Shown piece by piece: positions 17,571-26,811 of a DNA stretch of 64,000 bases. The stretch lies in assembly GCF_011009555.1 (NCBI RefSeq), contig NZ_QXHD01000004.1, positions 4,829,240 through 4,893,239 of the forward strand, read 5' to 3'. The notes below the pieces were generated by a model. The model did not search any database. It was not told the origin of the DNA and saw only the letters and a program-made list of their open reading frames with translations. Position 1 is the stretch's first letter, and each line of letters begins with the position of its first letter. The DNA comes from Adonisia turfae CCMR0081. GTDB taxonomy: Bacteria; Cyanobacteriota; Cyanobacteriia; Phormidesmidales; Phormidesmidaceae. The position numbers and the translations under genes were made by a program.

Positions 17571-18917
17571 TTAATCCGATGCCTCAAGGATGTCGTGAAG
17601 CTGTTGCTCCATTTGTTTGAGCATTGTCATAATCGCTGGTAGCGTTTTTTGTTTTGTGTCGTCTTGAACCTCAAGATTTCGCTGTGCTTGAGCTCGCAGA
17701 TCGTCGATGCGTTGTTGCAAATCTTGAGCTATGCCTAGCGCATCACGGCCCAAGTTATCCATTTGCTGCTGCTGATAAAACTTCAGAGCTGCTCCCCGTA
17801 GTATTTGTAGGGTGGCCTCTTCTCCATGGTCACCGGGCATGACTCGGAAGCGTAGCAAAATTCGCTTCTGGTTATGGATGCGTTCGATCTCGATTTGCTT
17901 AGGTTTACGGACGGGAATCAAGGAAAGACTCATCATACGTTTGAGTTCATTGATGATACCTTGGAAAAGTTGAGGGGAAATATCGCTGACAACTGATTGC
18001 ACAACACCATCTTTACTCCAAAGAATTCGACAGGTGGTGCTTTGACGTTCTAGATAAAGTCGTCCAATCCCTTCTTGAGTAATCAGCCGTTTCAATAAGA
18101 TCTGGGTAAGTTCTTTGGGATTCAATCGGTTGGGATCAAAGGTTACCTCCGGGCTAGGTTCTGCTGTGGGTTCTTTAACGGCGGTCGCCGACGGCTCATC
18201 GGTGGGTGGTGACAAGGGCTCTTCAGCCGCTGGTACTGATGGCTCGTTGGCAGGTTCTGGTGGCTCGAGTACGAGCGACTCGTGCTCAGATAGCGCTGGT
18301 TCTGCCGCAGATAATGATTCCTCAGATGGCAATTCTTCTAGGTCAGTTACCGACTCTTCTAACTCAATACTCAAGGGAGCTGGTGGCATATCTGCACTAT
18401 TTGTTTTATCCTCCTTCCCTGCTCTCACGGGCGGCGGCGGGTCAGACTGCTGAGGCGCTGTCGTTTGCTCAGCAATAACCCCATGGGGGTGTTCAATAAT
18501 CTCAGTTGGAGCTCCTACCACCAGCGTAGGCTGATCCTGAAATGGACTGGACGTAGCGTTAGCCTTAGATTGTGAGGGTTGAGAAGCCTGGCGGTTTTTG
18601 GCTGAGTGGCTCAAAAACTTTGATAGAATTTCCCGATGCCAGTCAGACGATATGGGCCTTGAGACAATGGAGCAATTAATATAAGAGACCTGACGTCTGA
18701 CATAGTCAGCAGCTTTAGTATCGTCAGGGTTTACCATGCCCAGGTTTAGGCTACTACCCTCAATTGAAAGCGGCAGAACCTGATAATAGAGACAGGCTTC
18801 AAAGGGCAAAATTCCTTCGATTAACAGGAACATTTGCTCTAGGTTTGTCTTTACATTAGGCTGATGAATATGGCTTGAGGGCGGTGACAACGCATGGTTT
18901 TCAGGGAAAGTTGACAT
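17571..18917 (-). CDS. PilB/GspE-like protein without an ATPase domain
   Basis: The protein is about 448 aa from ATG 18917. A longer frame back to 19019 exists, but its N-terminus is unlike the rest and overlaps little of value. Residues 20-95 resemble the second half of the type II secretion/pilus ATPase N-terminal domain (ILPFEACLYYQVLPLSIEG, LGMVNPDDTKAADYVRRQ). A long Pro/Glu/Ser-rich acidic linker follows (about 115-270). The next domain (NPKELTQILLKRLITQEGIGRLYLE) is like the N2 domain before the P-loop, and the C-terminus is coiled coil. No Walker A, Walker B or Cys-zinc motifs exist, so it cannot be a pilus motor. A regulatory or scaffold role is a guess. The HetZ-related gene is directly upstream. 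Confidence 0.6.
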   Translation of the reverse strand: MSTFPENHALSPPSSHIHQPNVKTNLEQMFLLIEGILPFEACLYYQVLPLSIEGSSLNLGMVNPDDTKAADYVRRQVSYINCSIVSRPISSDWHREILSKFLSHSAKNRQASQPSQSKANATSSPFQDQPTLVVGAPTEIIEHPHGVIAEQTTAPQQSDPPPPVRAGKEDKTNSADMPPAPLSIELEESVTDLEELPSEESLSAAEPALSEHESLVLEPPEPANEPSVPAAEEPLSPPTDEPSATAVKEPTAEPSPEVTFDPNRLNPKELTQILLKRLITQEGIGRLYLERQSTTCRILWSKDGVVQSVVSDISPQLFQGIINELKRMMSLSLIPVRKPKQIEIERIHNQKRILLRFRVMPGDHGEEATLQILRGAALKFYQQQQMDNLGRDALGIAQDLQQRIDDLRAQAQRNLEVQDDTKQKTLPAIMTMLKQMEQQLHDILEASD

Positions 18918-19041
18918 GATGGCTGCCAAAAAGGAAATAACGAAGACAAGGGTACAGGTGTAATCATGTGAATGAGATAACCTGCCCATGAGACACCCAC
19001 GCCTGTTGCCCAAAGACAACCTTCAAAGAGCCTGGGATTGG

Positions 19042-20166
19042 CTAGGTTCGTAAATCTTGGGCAGCTAGGTAAAGCTTAGCCCATTCACTCATGACTTGTT
19101 TAGGTCTGCACCCAAGCTTTTGTGCGATCGCATCGATATCACTGCCCTGCTTCAGTTCGGCCAGTAGCTGCTGCTGAGAAGGTTCTAACGTTTGCCAATA
19201 GGTTTGCCATTGACTAGAGGTTAAACCTAAGTCATGCTCAGACAATGTGGTTTTTAACCATCCCAGCACCAATTCTGGCTGTTCTTTCAGGGTAAAAATA
19301 CGGATCGCGTGATAACTAATTTTTTCCCGTAGTCGATACACCTGATTGATCGACATTTTTAGCTGCTTAGCAATGTTGTCTTGGGTATACCCCTGCAAAT
19401 GCAGCTCTAGCCATTGGGTCGCCGTATCTCCCAAGGTTTCTTGCAGATAGTCTGTAAAGCTATCTTTAACTGACTGGCGTGCCCGCTGGGTTGCTTCAAA
19501 GTCCTGTTGCTGCTCATAGGTACTCACAGCTTGCACATCAAACAGGCTGATAGTACTTTCAGTATCATCTGTCCCAATTTCCTCTGAAATTAGCTGAATT
19601 AGCTGCGCTCCAGGAACTTGGGTCATTCCCCCGCGCTGGGAACGTCTCAGATAGTTAACAAAGCGATAAACAATTAGAGGCTGGTTACGAATTGGCCGCA
19701 GACAATACTCCTCAATTGTTGCCATGGTCAGCAAATTACGAAGCTGAGGCCGCTTTGTACACTCACCGATCCACCTCATCTGCTGTTGAAGATGACGATC
19801 GCTTTGCAACATCTCCTGAATAATTTCTTGCAGAACGTCCTTAACCTGACGCTGTCGATCACGACTGAGGGCAATCCAGGTACGGATTTTGCTACGGACT
19901 AAAAACAAGCCACCCAGCTTCCGCATCAGGGTTTGATAAGCTCGATCAGGGGGTAATCCCCAGTAGGTTTTATAAAAAATACGATAGCGATAATCCATGG
20001 CCTGAGTGGCAATGGATAGATCCTTGTGAGAAAGCGCCTCAAATCGATCAGTGTCTTCACCGCAGAGCCACTGGGTAATTGCTATATGGGTATCGTGGCT
20101 TTGATCGGGCAAATCGGACTGAATCCGTTGCTGCCATTGATTTACGATTGTAGTTGCCACTGCCAT
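19042..20166 (-). CDS. HetZ-related protein (putative DNA-binding regulator)
   Basis: The 374-aa protein matches, from memory, the cyanobacterial family named HetZ-related protein 2: it has ALSHKDLSIATQAMDYRYRI near residue 43, SRDRQRQVKDVLQEIIQ, and NQPLIVYRFVNYLRRSQRGGMTQVPG near 158-182. A helix-turn-helix lies at about 258-285 (LQGYTQDNIAKQLKMSINQVYRLREKI), and a second HTH-like segment closes the protein (SDIDAIAQKLGCRPKQVMSEW). HetZ acts in heterocyst commitment in Nostoc; relatives also occur in strains without heterocysts, so differentiation should not be inferred. About 120 bp separates its stop from the start of the next gene on the same strand. Confidence 0.65.
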   Translation of the reverse strand: MAVATTIVNQWQQRIQSDLPDQSHDTHIAITQWLCGEDTDRFEALSHKDLSIATQAMDYRYRIFYKTYWGLPPDRAYQTLMRKLGGLFLVRSKIRTWIALSRDRQRQVKDVLQEIIQEMLQSDRHLQQQMRWIGECTKRPQLRNLLTMATIEEYCLRPIRNQPLIVYRFVNYLRRSQRGGMTQVPGAQLIQLISEEIGTDDTESTISLFDVQAVSTYEQQQDFEATQRARQSVKDSFTDYLQETLGDTATQWLELHLQGYTQDNIAKQLKMSINQVYRLREKISYHAIRIFTLKEQPELVLGWLKTTLSEHDLGLTSSQWQTYWQTLEPSQQQLLAELKQGSDIDAIAQKLGCRPKQVMSEWAKLYLAAQDLRT

Positions 20167-20447
20167 GCGTGCGCCTGCTGCTGATTAGAGAAACCCCAAG
20201 CAAAATGCCACGGGAAAGGATTGATGAATGATTTGCTCATTCTAGTGCACTCAATCCCTCGATTTATCCGGATACAATCACTTTTCCCTATTAGTGTATT
20301 TTCCTTTAAGGCTGCTACCCGGTAAAGCATCCTGATCAAGTCTAGAACTGTCAGCCCAACTACCGATCAGAATACTTTTTATCAGTACAGCCTGTGTAAA
20401 TTTATTCCGGAAAGGTTAAAGAGACAACCCAGGTTAGCATTTCATAG

Positions 20448-21455
20448 TTAACCATGGCGCTTCTGATGCCATTGCCAAGCATGGCCAATAATTATTTCTA
20501 GATCAGCGTACTGGGGTACCCAACCCAGGCGTTCACGGGCATGATCACTACTACCAATCAGGCTGGGAGGGTCCCCAGGGCGGCGCTCACATTCCACAGC
20601 AGGAATCGGATGCCCAGTCACCTGGCGAGCTGCTTCAATCACTTCTCTGACGGTAAACCCACTGCCGTTACCCAAATTAATAAAGGTTGTTTCGCCGCCG
20701 TCTATAAGATACTGCACCCCTTTCACATGGGCATTCGCCAGATCAGCAACGTGGATATAATCGCGAATACAGGTACCGTCACGGGTCGGATAGTCGGTGC
20801 CATAAATCGAAATATGATCACGTTTACCCAAAGCCGTTTGCAGTACCAACGGGATTAAATGGGTTTCAGGATTATGATCTTCGCCCAGACGACCTTGGGG
20901 ATCTGCGCCAGCAGCATTGAAATAGCGAAAACATACGGATTGTAAGCCATAGGCCTTTTGGAAATCCTTTAGCATCATCTCCACCATGAGCTTGCTACTG
21001 GCATAGGGGCTAATGGGATTTTTCGGATGGTCTTCTGGAATAGGCACCGTCTTAGGAGGACCGTAAATGGCACAGGTGGACGAAAAGACAAATCGTTTCA
21101 CCCCAGCCGCTTCCATAGCCTGTAGCAGATTTAGGGTGCCATAGACATTGTTGCGATAGTAGTCGGCTGGCGCTGTCACCGATTCACCCACTGCGATATA
21201 AGCAGCAAAGTGCATGACAGCCGCAAACTTGTATTGCGTAAATACCTGATCCAGTAATGCTCGATCGGTTGTATTCCCTTTTATTAGCTTGGCATTGAGA
21301 TGCTGCTCAACTAGCTCTTGGTGACCATATTCAAGGCTATCTAAAATAACAACCTGATAACCAGCCTGCTCTAGGGCAAGCACGGCGTGGGAGCCAATAT
21401 AACCGGCACCACCGGTTACCAATATCGTTGGAGTTGAGGTGTTTGTGCTACTCAT
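20448..21455 (-). CDS. galE: UDP-glucose 4-epimerase
   Basis: The 335-aa protein has GGAGYIGSH at residues 15-23 and catalytic Tyr151/Lys155 in YASSK. Typical GalE segments include FSSTCAIYGPP, RYFNAAGADP and DGTCIRDYIHVADLA. Length and motifs match bacterial GalE closely. It interconverts UDP-glucose and UDP-galactose in the cytosol and supplies UDP-Gal for galactolipids and envelope glycans. It stands alone between the HetZ-related gene and proB, all leftward but well separated. Confidence 0.93.
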   Translation of the reverse strand: MSSTNTSTPTILVTGGAGYIGSHAVLALEQAGYQVVILDSLEYGHQELVEQHLNAKLIKGNTTDRALLDQVFTQYKFAAVMHFAAYIAVGESVTAPADYYRNNVYGTLNLLQAMEAAGVKRFVFSSTCAIYGPPKTVPIPEDHPKNPISPYASSKLMVEMMLKDFQKAYGLQSVCFRYFNAAGADPQGRLGEDHNPETHLIPLVLQTALGKRDHISIYGTDYPTRDGTCIRDYIHVADLANAHVKGVQYLIDGGETTFINLGNGSGFTVREVIEAARQVTGHPIPAVECERRPGDPPSLIGSSDHARERLGWVPQYADLEIIIGHAWQWHQKRHG

Positions 21456-21561
21456 ATGAGGAATTCGTAAAGTTAGATAGGTATAACCATGAAAATAGCC
21501 AAACGACCTGGAGAGAGAGAGCTCCTCCAGCTGCCCCTAGAGTTAATAGATAGAGCCCAAT

Positions 21562-22743
21562 TTAATGGGAATATTCACCTTCTACCATAGGTTTCATATC
21601 AGATCCCACAGCATCAGGATTGAGCACTAAGTTATCCCGATGCACAACTGTCTCAGCACCGTCATAGCCCAAGATCATAGAAATTTCACTAGAACGACGT
21701 CCGCGAATCTGCTGAAGGTCATGGTGATTATAGTTCACAAGACCACGGGCAATCTCTTGACCGTTGCGATCGCAAAGCACGACCGCATCCTGGGCCTGAA
21801 AATCACCTTCAATTTCGACAATTCCGGCAGAAAGCAATGATTTTCCATCTTTACTAATCGCCCGAACTGCCCCAGCGTCTAAATAAAGCAGACCGCTGGG
21901 ACGTAGTCCATTGGCAATCCAACGTTTGCGAGCATTTGAAGGATTCGGCTTAGGGGCAAACTGAGTTCCCAGGGGAGCACCGGCCAAAATTTTGAGAATG
22001 TTTTCCGGGGTCTGACCATTGGTGATGGCCATGCGAATACCGGCACTGGTGGCGATGCGAGCCGCTTCCAATTTAGTAATCATGCCCCCAGTTCCCCACG
22101 CAGAGCCACGATCACCGACGTCAATATCTAAATCCCCTAAATGCTGTACCCAGGTAATCGGTTCAGCATCAGGATTGGCCCGTGGGTCAGCAGAATATAG
22201 CCGGTCCACATCCGTTAGTAAAAATAACCACTGGGCTCCCACCAAACTCGCCACTAGAGCTGACAGCGTATCATTATCGCCAAATTTCAGTTCGTCCACG
22301 GCCACCGTGTCGTTTTCATTCACAATGGGAATGACATTTAAGTTAAACAGCTGCTGAAAGGTGTGATAACTATTCACATAGCGCGCCCGCTGCATTAAAT
22401 CACTGCGGGTCAGCAACACCTGGGCAATGGGCTGATCTAACACGGTAAATAGGTCGTCATACACTCGCATCAACCGCCCCTGACCCACGGCAGCCACCGC
22501 CTGCTTCTGCTCAATGGATTTAGGTCGCTCTGTCAGCCCCAGTCGCGCACACCCTACACCCACAGCTCCAGAAGAAACCAGAATGACTCGATGACCTTGG
22601 CGATTTAGTTGACAGAGTGTTTCTACTAAACGAGCAAGCACCGATAGGGCTAGCTGACCATTGGCCGAAGTGAGGCTAGACGTACCAATCTTGACCACAA
22701 TGGTTTGAGAAGTCTGAGCGTTAGCAGAAGGCGATATAGTCAC
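21562..22743 (-). CDS. proB: Glutamate 5-kinase
   Basis: The 393-aa protein begins its kinase domain with VVKIGTSSLTSANG and contains SSGAVGVGCARLG, NENDTVAVDELKFGDNDTLSALVA and GTGGMITKLEAA. These define the ATP and glutamate sites of the amino-acid kinase fold. The last 110 residues form a PUA domain (LYLDAGAVRAISKDGKSLLSAGI). It catalyses the first step of proline synthesis, glutamate to glutamyl-5-phosphate, and is usually inhibited by proline. It is slightly longer than the Escherichia coli enzyme because of N- and C-terminal tails. It reads leftward ahead of galE after a 106-bp gap. Confidence 0.95.
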   Translation of the reverse strand: MTISPSANAQTSQTIVVKIGTSSLTSANGQLALSVLARLVETLCQLNRQGHRVILVSSGAVGVGCARLGLTERPKSIEQKQAVAAVGQGRLMRVYDDLFTVLDQPIAQVLLTRSDLMQRARYVNSYHTFQQLFNLNVIPIVNENDTVAVDELKFGDNDTLSALVASLVGAQWLFLLTDVDRLYSADPRANPDAEPITWVQHLGDLDIDVGDRGSAWGTGGMITKLEAARIATSAGIRMAITNGQTPENILKILAGAPLGTQFAPKPNPSNARKRWIANGLRPSGLLYLDAGAVRAISKDGKSLLSAGIVEIEGDFQAQDAVVLCDRNGQEIARGLVNYNHHDLQQIRGRRSSEISMILGYDGAETVVHRDNLVLNPDAVGSDMKPMVEGEYSH

Positions 22744-22871
22744 AGAAATCGATGAAGGTGGGAACTAGTAACAGAGCCTATTGTCATACAAAATTCCAAT
22801 GCAAGGCCGTCACAATCAACCTCTGACAATCTGGCTGACCTAATATTTTTTTTTAGATCTCAAACGAGAAA

Positions 22872-23399
22872 TTAAGTGCGGTCAGCCAGCACCACACCAA
22901 GACGCTTAGATAGCCAAATCTCAGCATTACGCAGACATTGTTTTGGGGAATTTGCCGCCATGGGGTCCACCATGGGTTCTACCAAAACCGTAAACAAACC
23001 TAGGCGATTGCCCCCTAAGACATCGGTGAATAACCGATCGCCCACCATGGCAATTTCATGGTGAGGCAGTTTCATTAGCTCTGCGGCTTGACGCAGCTTA
23101 CGTCGGGACGGCTTACCTGCACTCGTATAAAATGGCACTTCCAAGGTTTCCGCAATCCGTCTAATGCGGCTATGGCTAAGATTGTTACTGACCAGCACCA
23201 CTGGCACTAACGTTTGCATCTGTTGCAGCCACTGACGTACCTCTTCTAGAGGCTGACTTTGCTGAAACGGCACCAAGGTTTCATCTACATCAAGAATCAG
23301 TCCTTTGAGTTGATGCTGCTGAATCAGCTCAGGAGTAAGGCCCAGGACAGAAGCATCAAGGGCAAGGTCAGGTTGTAGGAGGCGACCCCAAGGCGTCAT
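22872..23399 (-). CDS. YqeG-family HAD IIIA phosphatase
   Basis: The 175-aa protein has the HAD motif I LDVDETLVPF near residue 37, a motif II Ser in VLVSNNLSHSR and a motif III/IV region AMVGDRLFTDVLGGNRLG. This fits the YqeG subgroup, relatives of PGP phosphatase GEP4. The physiological substrate in cyanobacteria is not settled; phosphatidylglycerol phosphate is a possibility from the yeast homologue. It lies 45 bp downstream of mltG in the same direction. Confidence 0.85.
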   Translation of the reverse strand: MTPWGRLLQPDLALDASVLGLTPELIQQHQLKGLILDVDETLVPFQQSQPLEEVRQWLQQMQTLVPVVLVSNNLSHSRIRRIAETLEVPFYTSAGKPSRRKLRQAAELMKLPHHEIAMVGDRLFTDVLGGNRLGLFTVLVEPMVDPMAANSPKQCLRNAEIWLSKRLGVVLADRT

Positions 23400-23443
23400 G
23401 GTTAGGTAGGGGCAGGTCTTGTGCCTGCCCTGGTTAATAGTGC

Positions 23444-24502
23444 TTAAAGATCATCCCCTAACTGGGCATCAACGCGATCGCGAATCTCACCCTGGGCCCG
23501 CTCATGTTCTGCTAAAGAACGGCTAAACACATGGGTACCGTCATAGCGAGCAACAAAGTAGAGAAACTCCGTATCCGGCGGATTTAAGGCAGCTTCTAAA
23601 CTGGCAATGCCAGGGCTTGCGATCGGAGTTGGAGGAAGTCCTAAGTTACGATAGGTATTGTAAGGGTTGGGGGTATTGACTTGGGTCAAGGTTAGTGGTC
23701 TTTCTGGTGTTTGAGTCACCCCCAGACCATATTCCACCGTTGGATCAGATCCCAGACTGATACCTTCCCGCAGCCGTCGAGCAAATACTCCGGCAATCGT
23801 ATCCCGTTCCTCAGGCACCACAGATTCTTTTTCAACGATGCTAGCTAAGTTTACCCACTCATCCAGAGAATAGGGGCTGGTTCCTTGCTGATACACAGGC
23901 AGAGCGACCTGTTCAAAGCGCAGCAGCATCACATCAACAATGCTATCAGCATCCATTTGCTCGCTGGGTAGCTGATAGGTATCTGGATAGAGATACCCTT
24001 CCAGATGGGGCAACCCCTGAGGCAGCCAGGGAAACTGGGCATAGGGAATTTCTTCAGTAGACCGCAAAAAGTCATCAGCACTGACCAGACCTTGTGCCTC
24101 TAAAGCTTGCGCCATCTGAGTACGATTCCAGCCTTCCGGAATTGTAAAGCTGGTTTGTACCACATCACCAGTCCAGATTTGGTCGGCAATCTCCGACATG
24201 GATTGGGTGGGAGATAGCGAATATGTCCCCGCCTGTAGACCTCCTTCGCGATTTTGAAATTCCTGAAGACGATTCCAGACTTTCCAGGCAGTGGTAGAGC
24301 GGATTAAGCCAGCTGCTTCTAAGTCTTGGCCAATTTGCTGAGCGGCAGTGCCCGATGGAATCTGCAACTGTATTGGCTGTTCATCGTCTCTCGCCAATAC
24401 AGGGCTATTGGCCCAGCTCCACCATGACCACCCTTGCCAAGCGGCCACACCTAAGGCAACCGGGAAAATGCCAACATAAAATAGTCGTTTTAAACAACCC
24501 AT
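23444..24502 (-). CDS. mltG: Endolytic murein transglycosylase MltG
   Basis: The 352-aa protein has an N-terminal membrane anchor (residues 7-28), a LysM-like region with IPSGTAAQQIGQDLEAAGLI, and the YceG catalytic domain. The catalytic Glu is in ASIVEKESVVPEE; other family hallmarks are LEGYLYPDTYQL and GLPPTPIASPG. MltG cleaves nascent glycan strands in the periplasm and helps set strand length. It is 62 bp downstream of the DUF3727 gene. The grouping with ruvX and a DUF1292-like gene repeats an order known in Firmicutes. Confidence 0.93.
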   Translation of the reverse strand: MGCLKRLFYVGIFPVALGVAAWQGWSWWSWANSPVLARDDEQPIQLQIPSGTAAQQIGQDLEAAGLIRSTTAWKVWNRLQEFQNREGGLQAGTYSLSPTQSMSEIADQIWTGDVVQTSFTIPEGWNRTQMAQALEAQGLVSADDFLRSTEEIPYAQFPWLPQGLPHLEGYLYPDTYQLPSEQMDADSIVDVMLLRFEQVALPVYQQGTSPYSLDEWVNLASIVEKESVVPEERDTIAGVFARRLREGISLGSDPTVEYGLGVTQTPERPLTLTQVNTPNPYNTYRNLGLPPTPIASPGIASLEAALNPPDTEFLYFVARYDGTHVFSRSLAEHERAQGEIRDRVDAQLGDDL

Positions 24503-24564
24503 AATTCGTTTAGACAGGCCATGGACCAGGTTCAGAATTGTTTGGTACGTTCAACTGTAGATGC

Positions 24565-25149
24565 CTAATCTAAGCCCTCAAAAAGCTGATCTTCAATTTG
24601 GGGTTGCAACCGCTGAAACTCTTCAGGGGATAGCAACATCACCGTATCAGCATCAGTGCGGTAGGCAAAGAAAAGTAAGGGCTCTAGAGGTGTACAGGTC
24701 ACATAACGCTGATCGCGATGATAAAACTGCGCCAGCATTTGAAAATTGTCCGTTGCCCCCCCATCATCGACCTCTAATGCGAAACAACTTTCGTCTTCTG
24801 CATCAGGGATATTACCTACGGCTGTCAGCGTATAAGCACTACGCTGCAAGGTCAAGTCTAACTCAGCTAAAACTGCACGGGCACTGGGAAAGAGCGGATC
24901 AATCTCCTCATCCTCAATATCCGCCAAGGTATCATCGTTATCCTGCCAGCTAAAAATCTCGATCGGGGCAGAAACAGGGAGCAGCAGTAAATACTCTTGG
25001 CCAGAATTACTGAGGGTAATGGATTTTTCAACGTAACAAGCGAGGGTATGACCGCCCTCATCAGTGAGGGTCACGATGGGCTGGCCTCCCTGTTGGAAAT
25101 CAGGAGACGGGTCAGAATTTTGATTGGAGTTGTGATTCAAATTTGCCAT
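24565..25149 (-). CDS. DUF3727 (DUF1292-like) protein
   Basis: The 194-aa acidic protein has an N-terminal DUF1292-like beta domain (PIVTLTDEGGHTLACYVEKSITLSNSGQEYLLL, about residues 24-58). A C-terminal half ends DADTVMLLSPEEFQRLQPQIEDQLFEG. This is the cyanobacterial DUF3727 family, also found in plants. The function is unknown. It lies between ruvX and mltG, as the DUF1292 protein YrzB does in Bacillus, so a shared ancestral operon is likely. The first 22 residues are polar and Asn-rich, and the precise start is uncertain. Confidence 0.75.
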   Translation of the reverse strand: MANLNHNSNQNSDPSPDFQQGGQPIVTLTDEGGHTLACYVEKSITLSNSGQEYLLLLPVSAPIEIFSWQDNDDTLADIEDEEIDPLFPSARAVLAELDLTLQRSAYTLTAVGNIPDAEDESCFALEVDDGGATDNFQMLAQFYHRDQRYVTCTPLEPLLFFAYRTDADTVMLLSPEEFQRLQPQIEDQLFEGLD

Positions 25150-25182
25150 GCGTGGTTGTGGATCATTGGGCAGAGGCCCTAA

Positions 25183-25611
25183 CTAAGAAGGGCGATCAGC
25201 CCGAGAGCTGTCTAGCCACTGCTGCAAAATAATAGCAGCCGCTCGACGGTCTATTAGGCCCTTATTTTTTTCAATGGGGCGGCGCTCTGCTTGCAGCTGC
25301 TGTTCTGCTTCCACTGATGTAAGCCGCTCATCTACATAGGCCACGGGCAAACTCAAAGCCTTAGCTAAACGCTTAGTGAATTTTTGTACCCGCTTAGCCT
25401 GGGCTCCCTTTGTCCCATCCAAGGTGTAGGGCAATCCCACCACTAGCAGGGTGGCCTCACGCTGACGAACAAGTTGCCTGAGTTGTTCAGTCACATAGAC
25501 AAAAGACTTGTTTTCAATGGTGGTTAACCCCGTAGCAATTAGGCCTGTGCGATCGCAACCAGCTACACCAATCCGCCTGCTACCAATATCTAATCCCAAG
25601 ACAGAAATCAT
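25183..25611 (-). CDS. ruvX: RuvX/YqgF, putative pre-16S rRNA nuclease
   Basis: The 142-aa protein has the RNase H-like start LGLDIGSRRIGVAGCD (catalytic Asp at residue 7), VVGLPYTLDGTKGAQAKRV and YVDERLTSVEAEQQL. The usual C-terminal RRAAAIILQQWLD completes the family. In Escherichia coli YqgF matures the 5' end of 16S rRNA; the Holliday-junction annotation is older. It is separated by 33 bp from the DUF3727 gene and by 3 bp from the upstream GNAT-like gene, so all appear to be one unit. Confidence 0.93.
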   Translation of the reverse strand: MISVLGLDIGSRRIGVAGCDRTGLIATGLTTIENKSFVYVTEQLRQLVRQREATLLVVGLPYTLDGTKGAQAKRVQKFTKRLAKALSLPVAYVDERLTSVEAEQQLQAERRPIEKNKGLIDRRAAAIILQQWLDSSRADRPS

Positions 25612-25614
25612 GCG

Positions 25615-26787
25615 TTAACCCGCTGTCCCACCCGAAGAGTCATCCCTGGCTGGGCGTCTCAAACCAGGATTAGCGGCATCCCAAAAAAAGCGACTTGGAA
25701 TCGCTTTACCAGAGGGCTGTAACCCCTGCAAAACATCCTGTAAACCCTCAATGGAAACAGCCTTTGACTCACGTACCTTATGCCATACAGAACGGGACAT
25801 CATCACTGTGTGACCTACTTCTGTGGCCTCAATTTCCCGTAAATAACTTTCGCGCTCAGGCTGATAGTCCAAAGAGGCCAGCTGTAGGGTTTGGTTGGAT
25901 GCCCCTTGCAACACTTGAGCCATTTGAGCCATGAGCTCTGGATATAGCCAAGTGTAGGCAGGATGGACGGTGAGTTTTGCCCGATTCGGTTGCTCAGTAT
26001 CCTGGGAGAGACGCAGACTAAAGTAGCCAATGGCCGCCTTCCGCTGGGGTTCAAATACGTAGGCTGAAACTGACTCAGACTGACCTAGCCAACGCTGCAC
26101 TTGGGCTCTCACACCAGCAATGGAGCGCGTCCGAAAGTCCTGAATCTGGTGATCAAACACCTGACGCAACTGAGGTGGCATCGACGCTGTTTCCAGGTGG
26201 TAAATCAGCTGGGCATCGGCGTTGCTGACCGGCAATAGATTGGGTAAATCTGGCTCATTTTCCGCCAGACTGGTAATTTGCTCTGCGTCTATGGACCAGT
26301 AGGTGACATAGGCCAGGGGCTGGAACCCATTTTGGCGATAGAGGGCTAGCCCGAACTTATCTTGGATACTGGTTTCACTGATCCAGGTGTGGGCCTCAAC
26401 AATGGTTTCAAAGCAGTGGCGCAGCAGCAAACTGGCCAAGTCTAAGTTCAGGGTTAGTACCTCATCAGAGGACGCTTTTACCATCACCTGGTCAATCCGC
26501 CAGGTACTGCGTGTAGAGTTAAATGGCGAAACCTGAATCACACCCTGGGTAGTATGTTTACAGCCAGCAGCAAAGGTAATGGTCTTAGGCTGTAGAGGAT
26601 TTACCAGACGAGATAAACGCTGCCAAGCCTCTTTGCCAAACAAATGTCCCGAGTCGAGTACAGGCTGATTTTTGGTAAATGCGCCACAGGTAACCACCTC
26701 TGAGCCGCCATTGGGCATCAGCTTTTCTGAGTCACGAAAATGTACGGGACGAACCGCAATGGAGTCAGAGGAGTTAACGGGTGTCAT
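25615..26787 (-). CDS. Possible GNAT-type acetyltransferase, conserved in cyanobacteria
   Basis: The 390-aa protein is not confidently assigned. The middle part (SDEVLTLNLDLASLLLRHCFETIVEAHTWISETSIQDKFGLALYRQNGFQPLAYVTYW) looks like the helix 3/beta 5 end of a GNAT domain. A second half (SAYVFEPQRKAAIGYFSLRLSQ, then KLTVHPAYTWLYPELMAQMAQVL) resembles another GNAT core. Two GNAT-like repeats would explain the length. No substrate can be named. It stops 3 bp before ruvX and starts 24 bp after the next gene upstream, so it is probably co-transcribed with both. Confidence 0.5.
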   Translation of the reverse strand: MTPVNSSDSIAVRPVHFRDSEKLMPNGGSEVVTCGAFTKNQPVLDSGHLFGKEAWQRLSRLVNPLQPKTITFAAGCKHTTQGVIQVSPFNSTRSTWRIDQVMVKASSDEVLTLNLDLASLLLRHCFETIVEAHTWISETSIQDKFGLALYRQNGFQPLAYVTYWSIDAEQITSLAENEPDLPNLLPVSNADAQLIYHLETASMPPQLRQVFDHQIQDFRTRSIAGVRAQVQRWLGQSESVSAYVFEPQRKAAIGYFSLRLSQDTEQPNRAKLTVHPAYTWLYPELMAQMAQVLQGASNQTLQLASLDYQPERESYLREIEATEVGHTVMMSRSVWHKVRESKAVSIEGLQDVLQGLQPSGKAIPSRFFWDAANPGLRRPARDDSSGGTAG

Positions 26788-26811
26788 AGGACCAAAATAT
26801 GGACAAAATCC

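Noticed and set aside
18115..18478. Ser/Gly/Asp-rich open frames on the plus strand
   Set aside because: They are the antisense reading of the Pro/Glu/Ser-rich linker of the PilB-like protein; the low-complexity composition explains the open frames.
20142..20339. 65-codon minus-strand frame before the HetZ-related gene
   Set aside because: It overlaps the start region of the HetZ-related gene, has an unlikely composition and no recognisable features.
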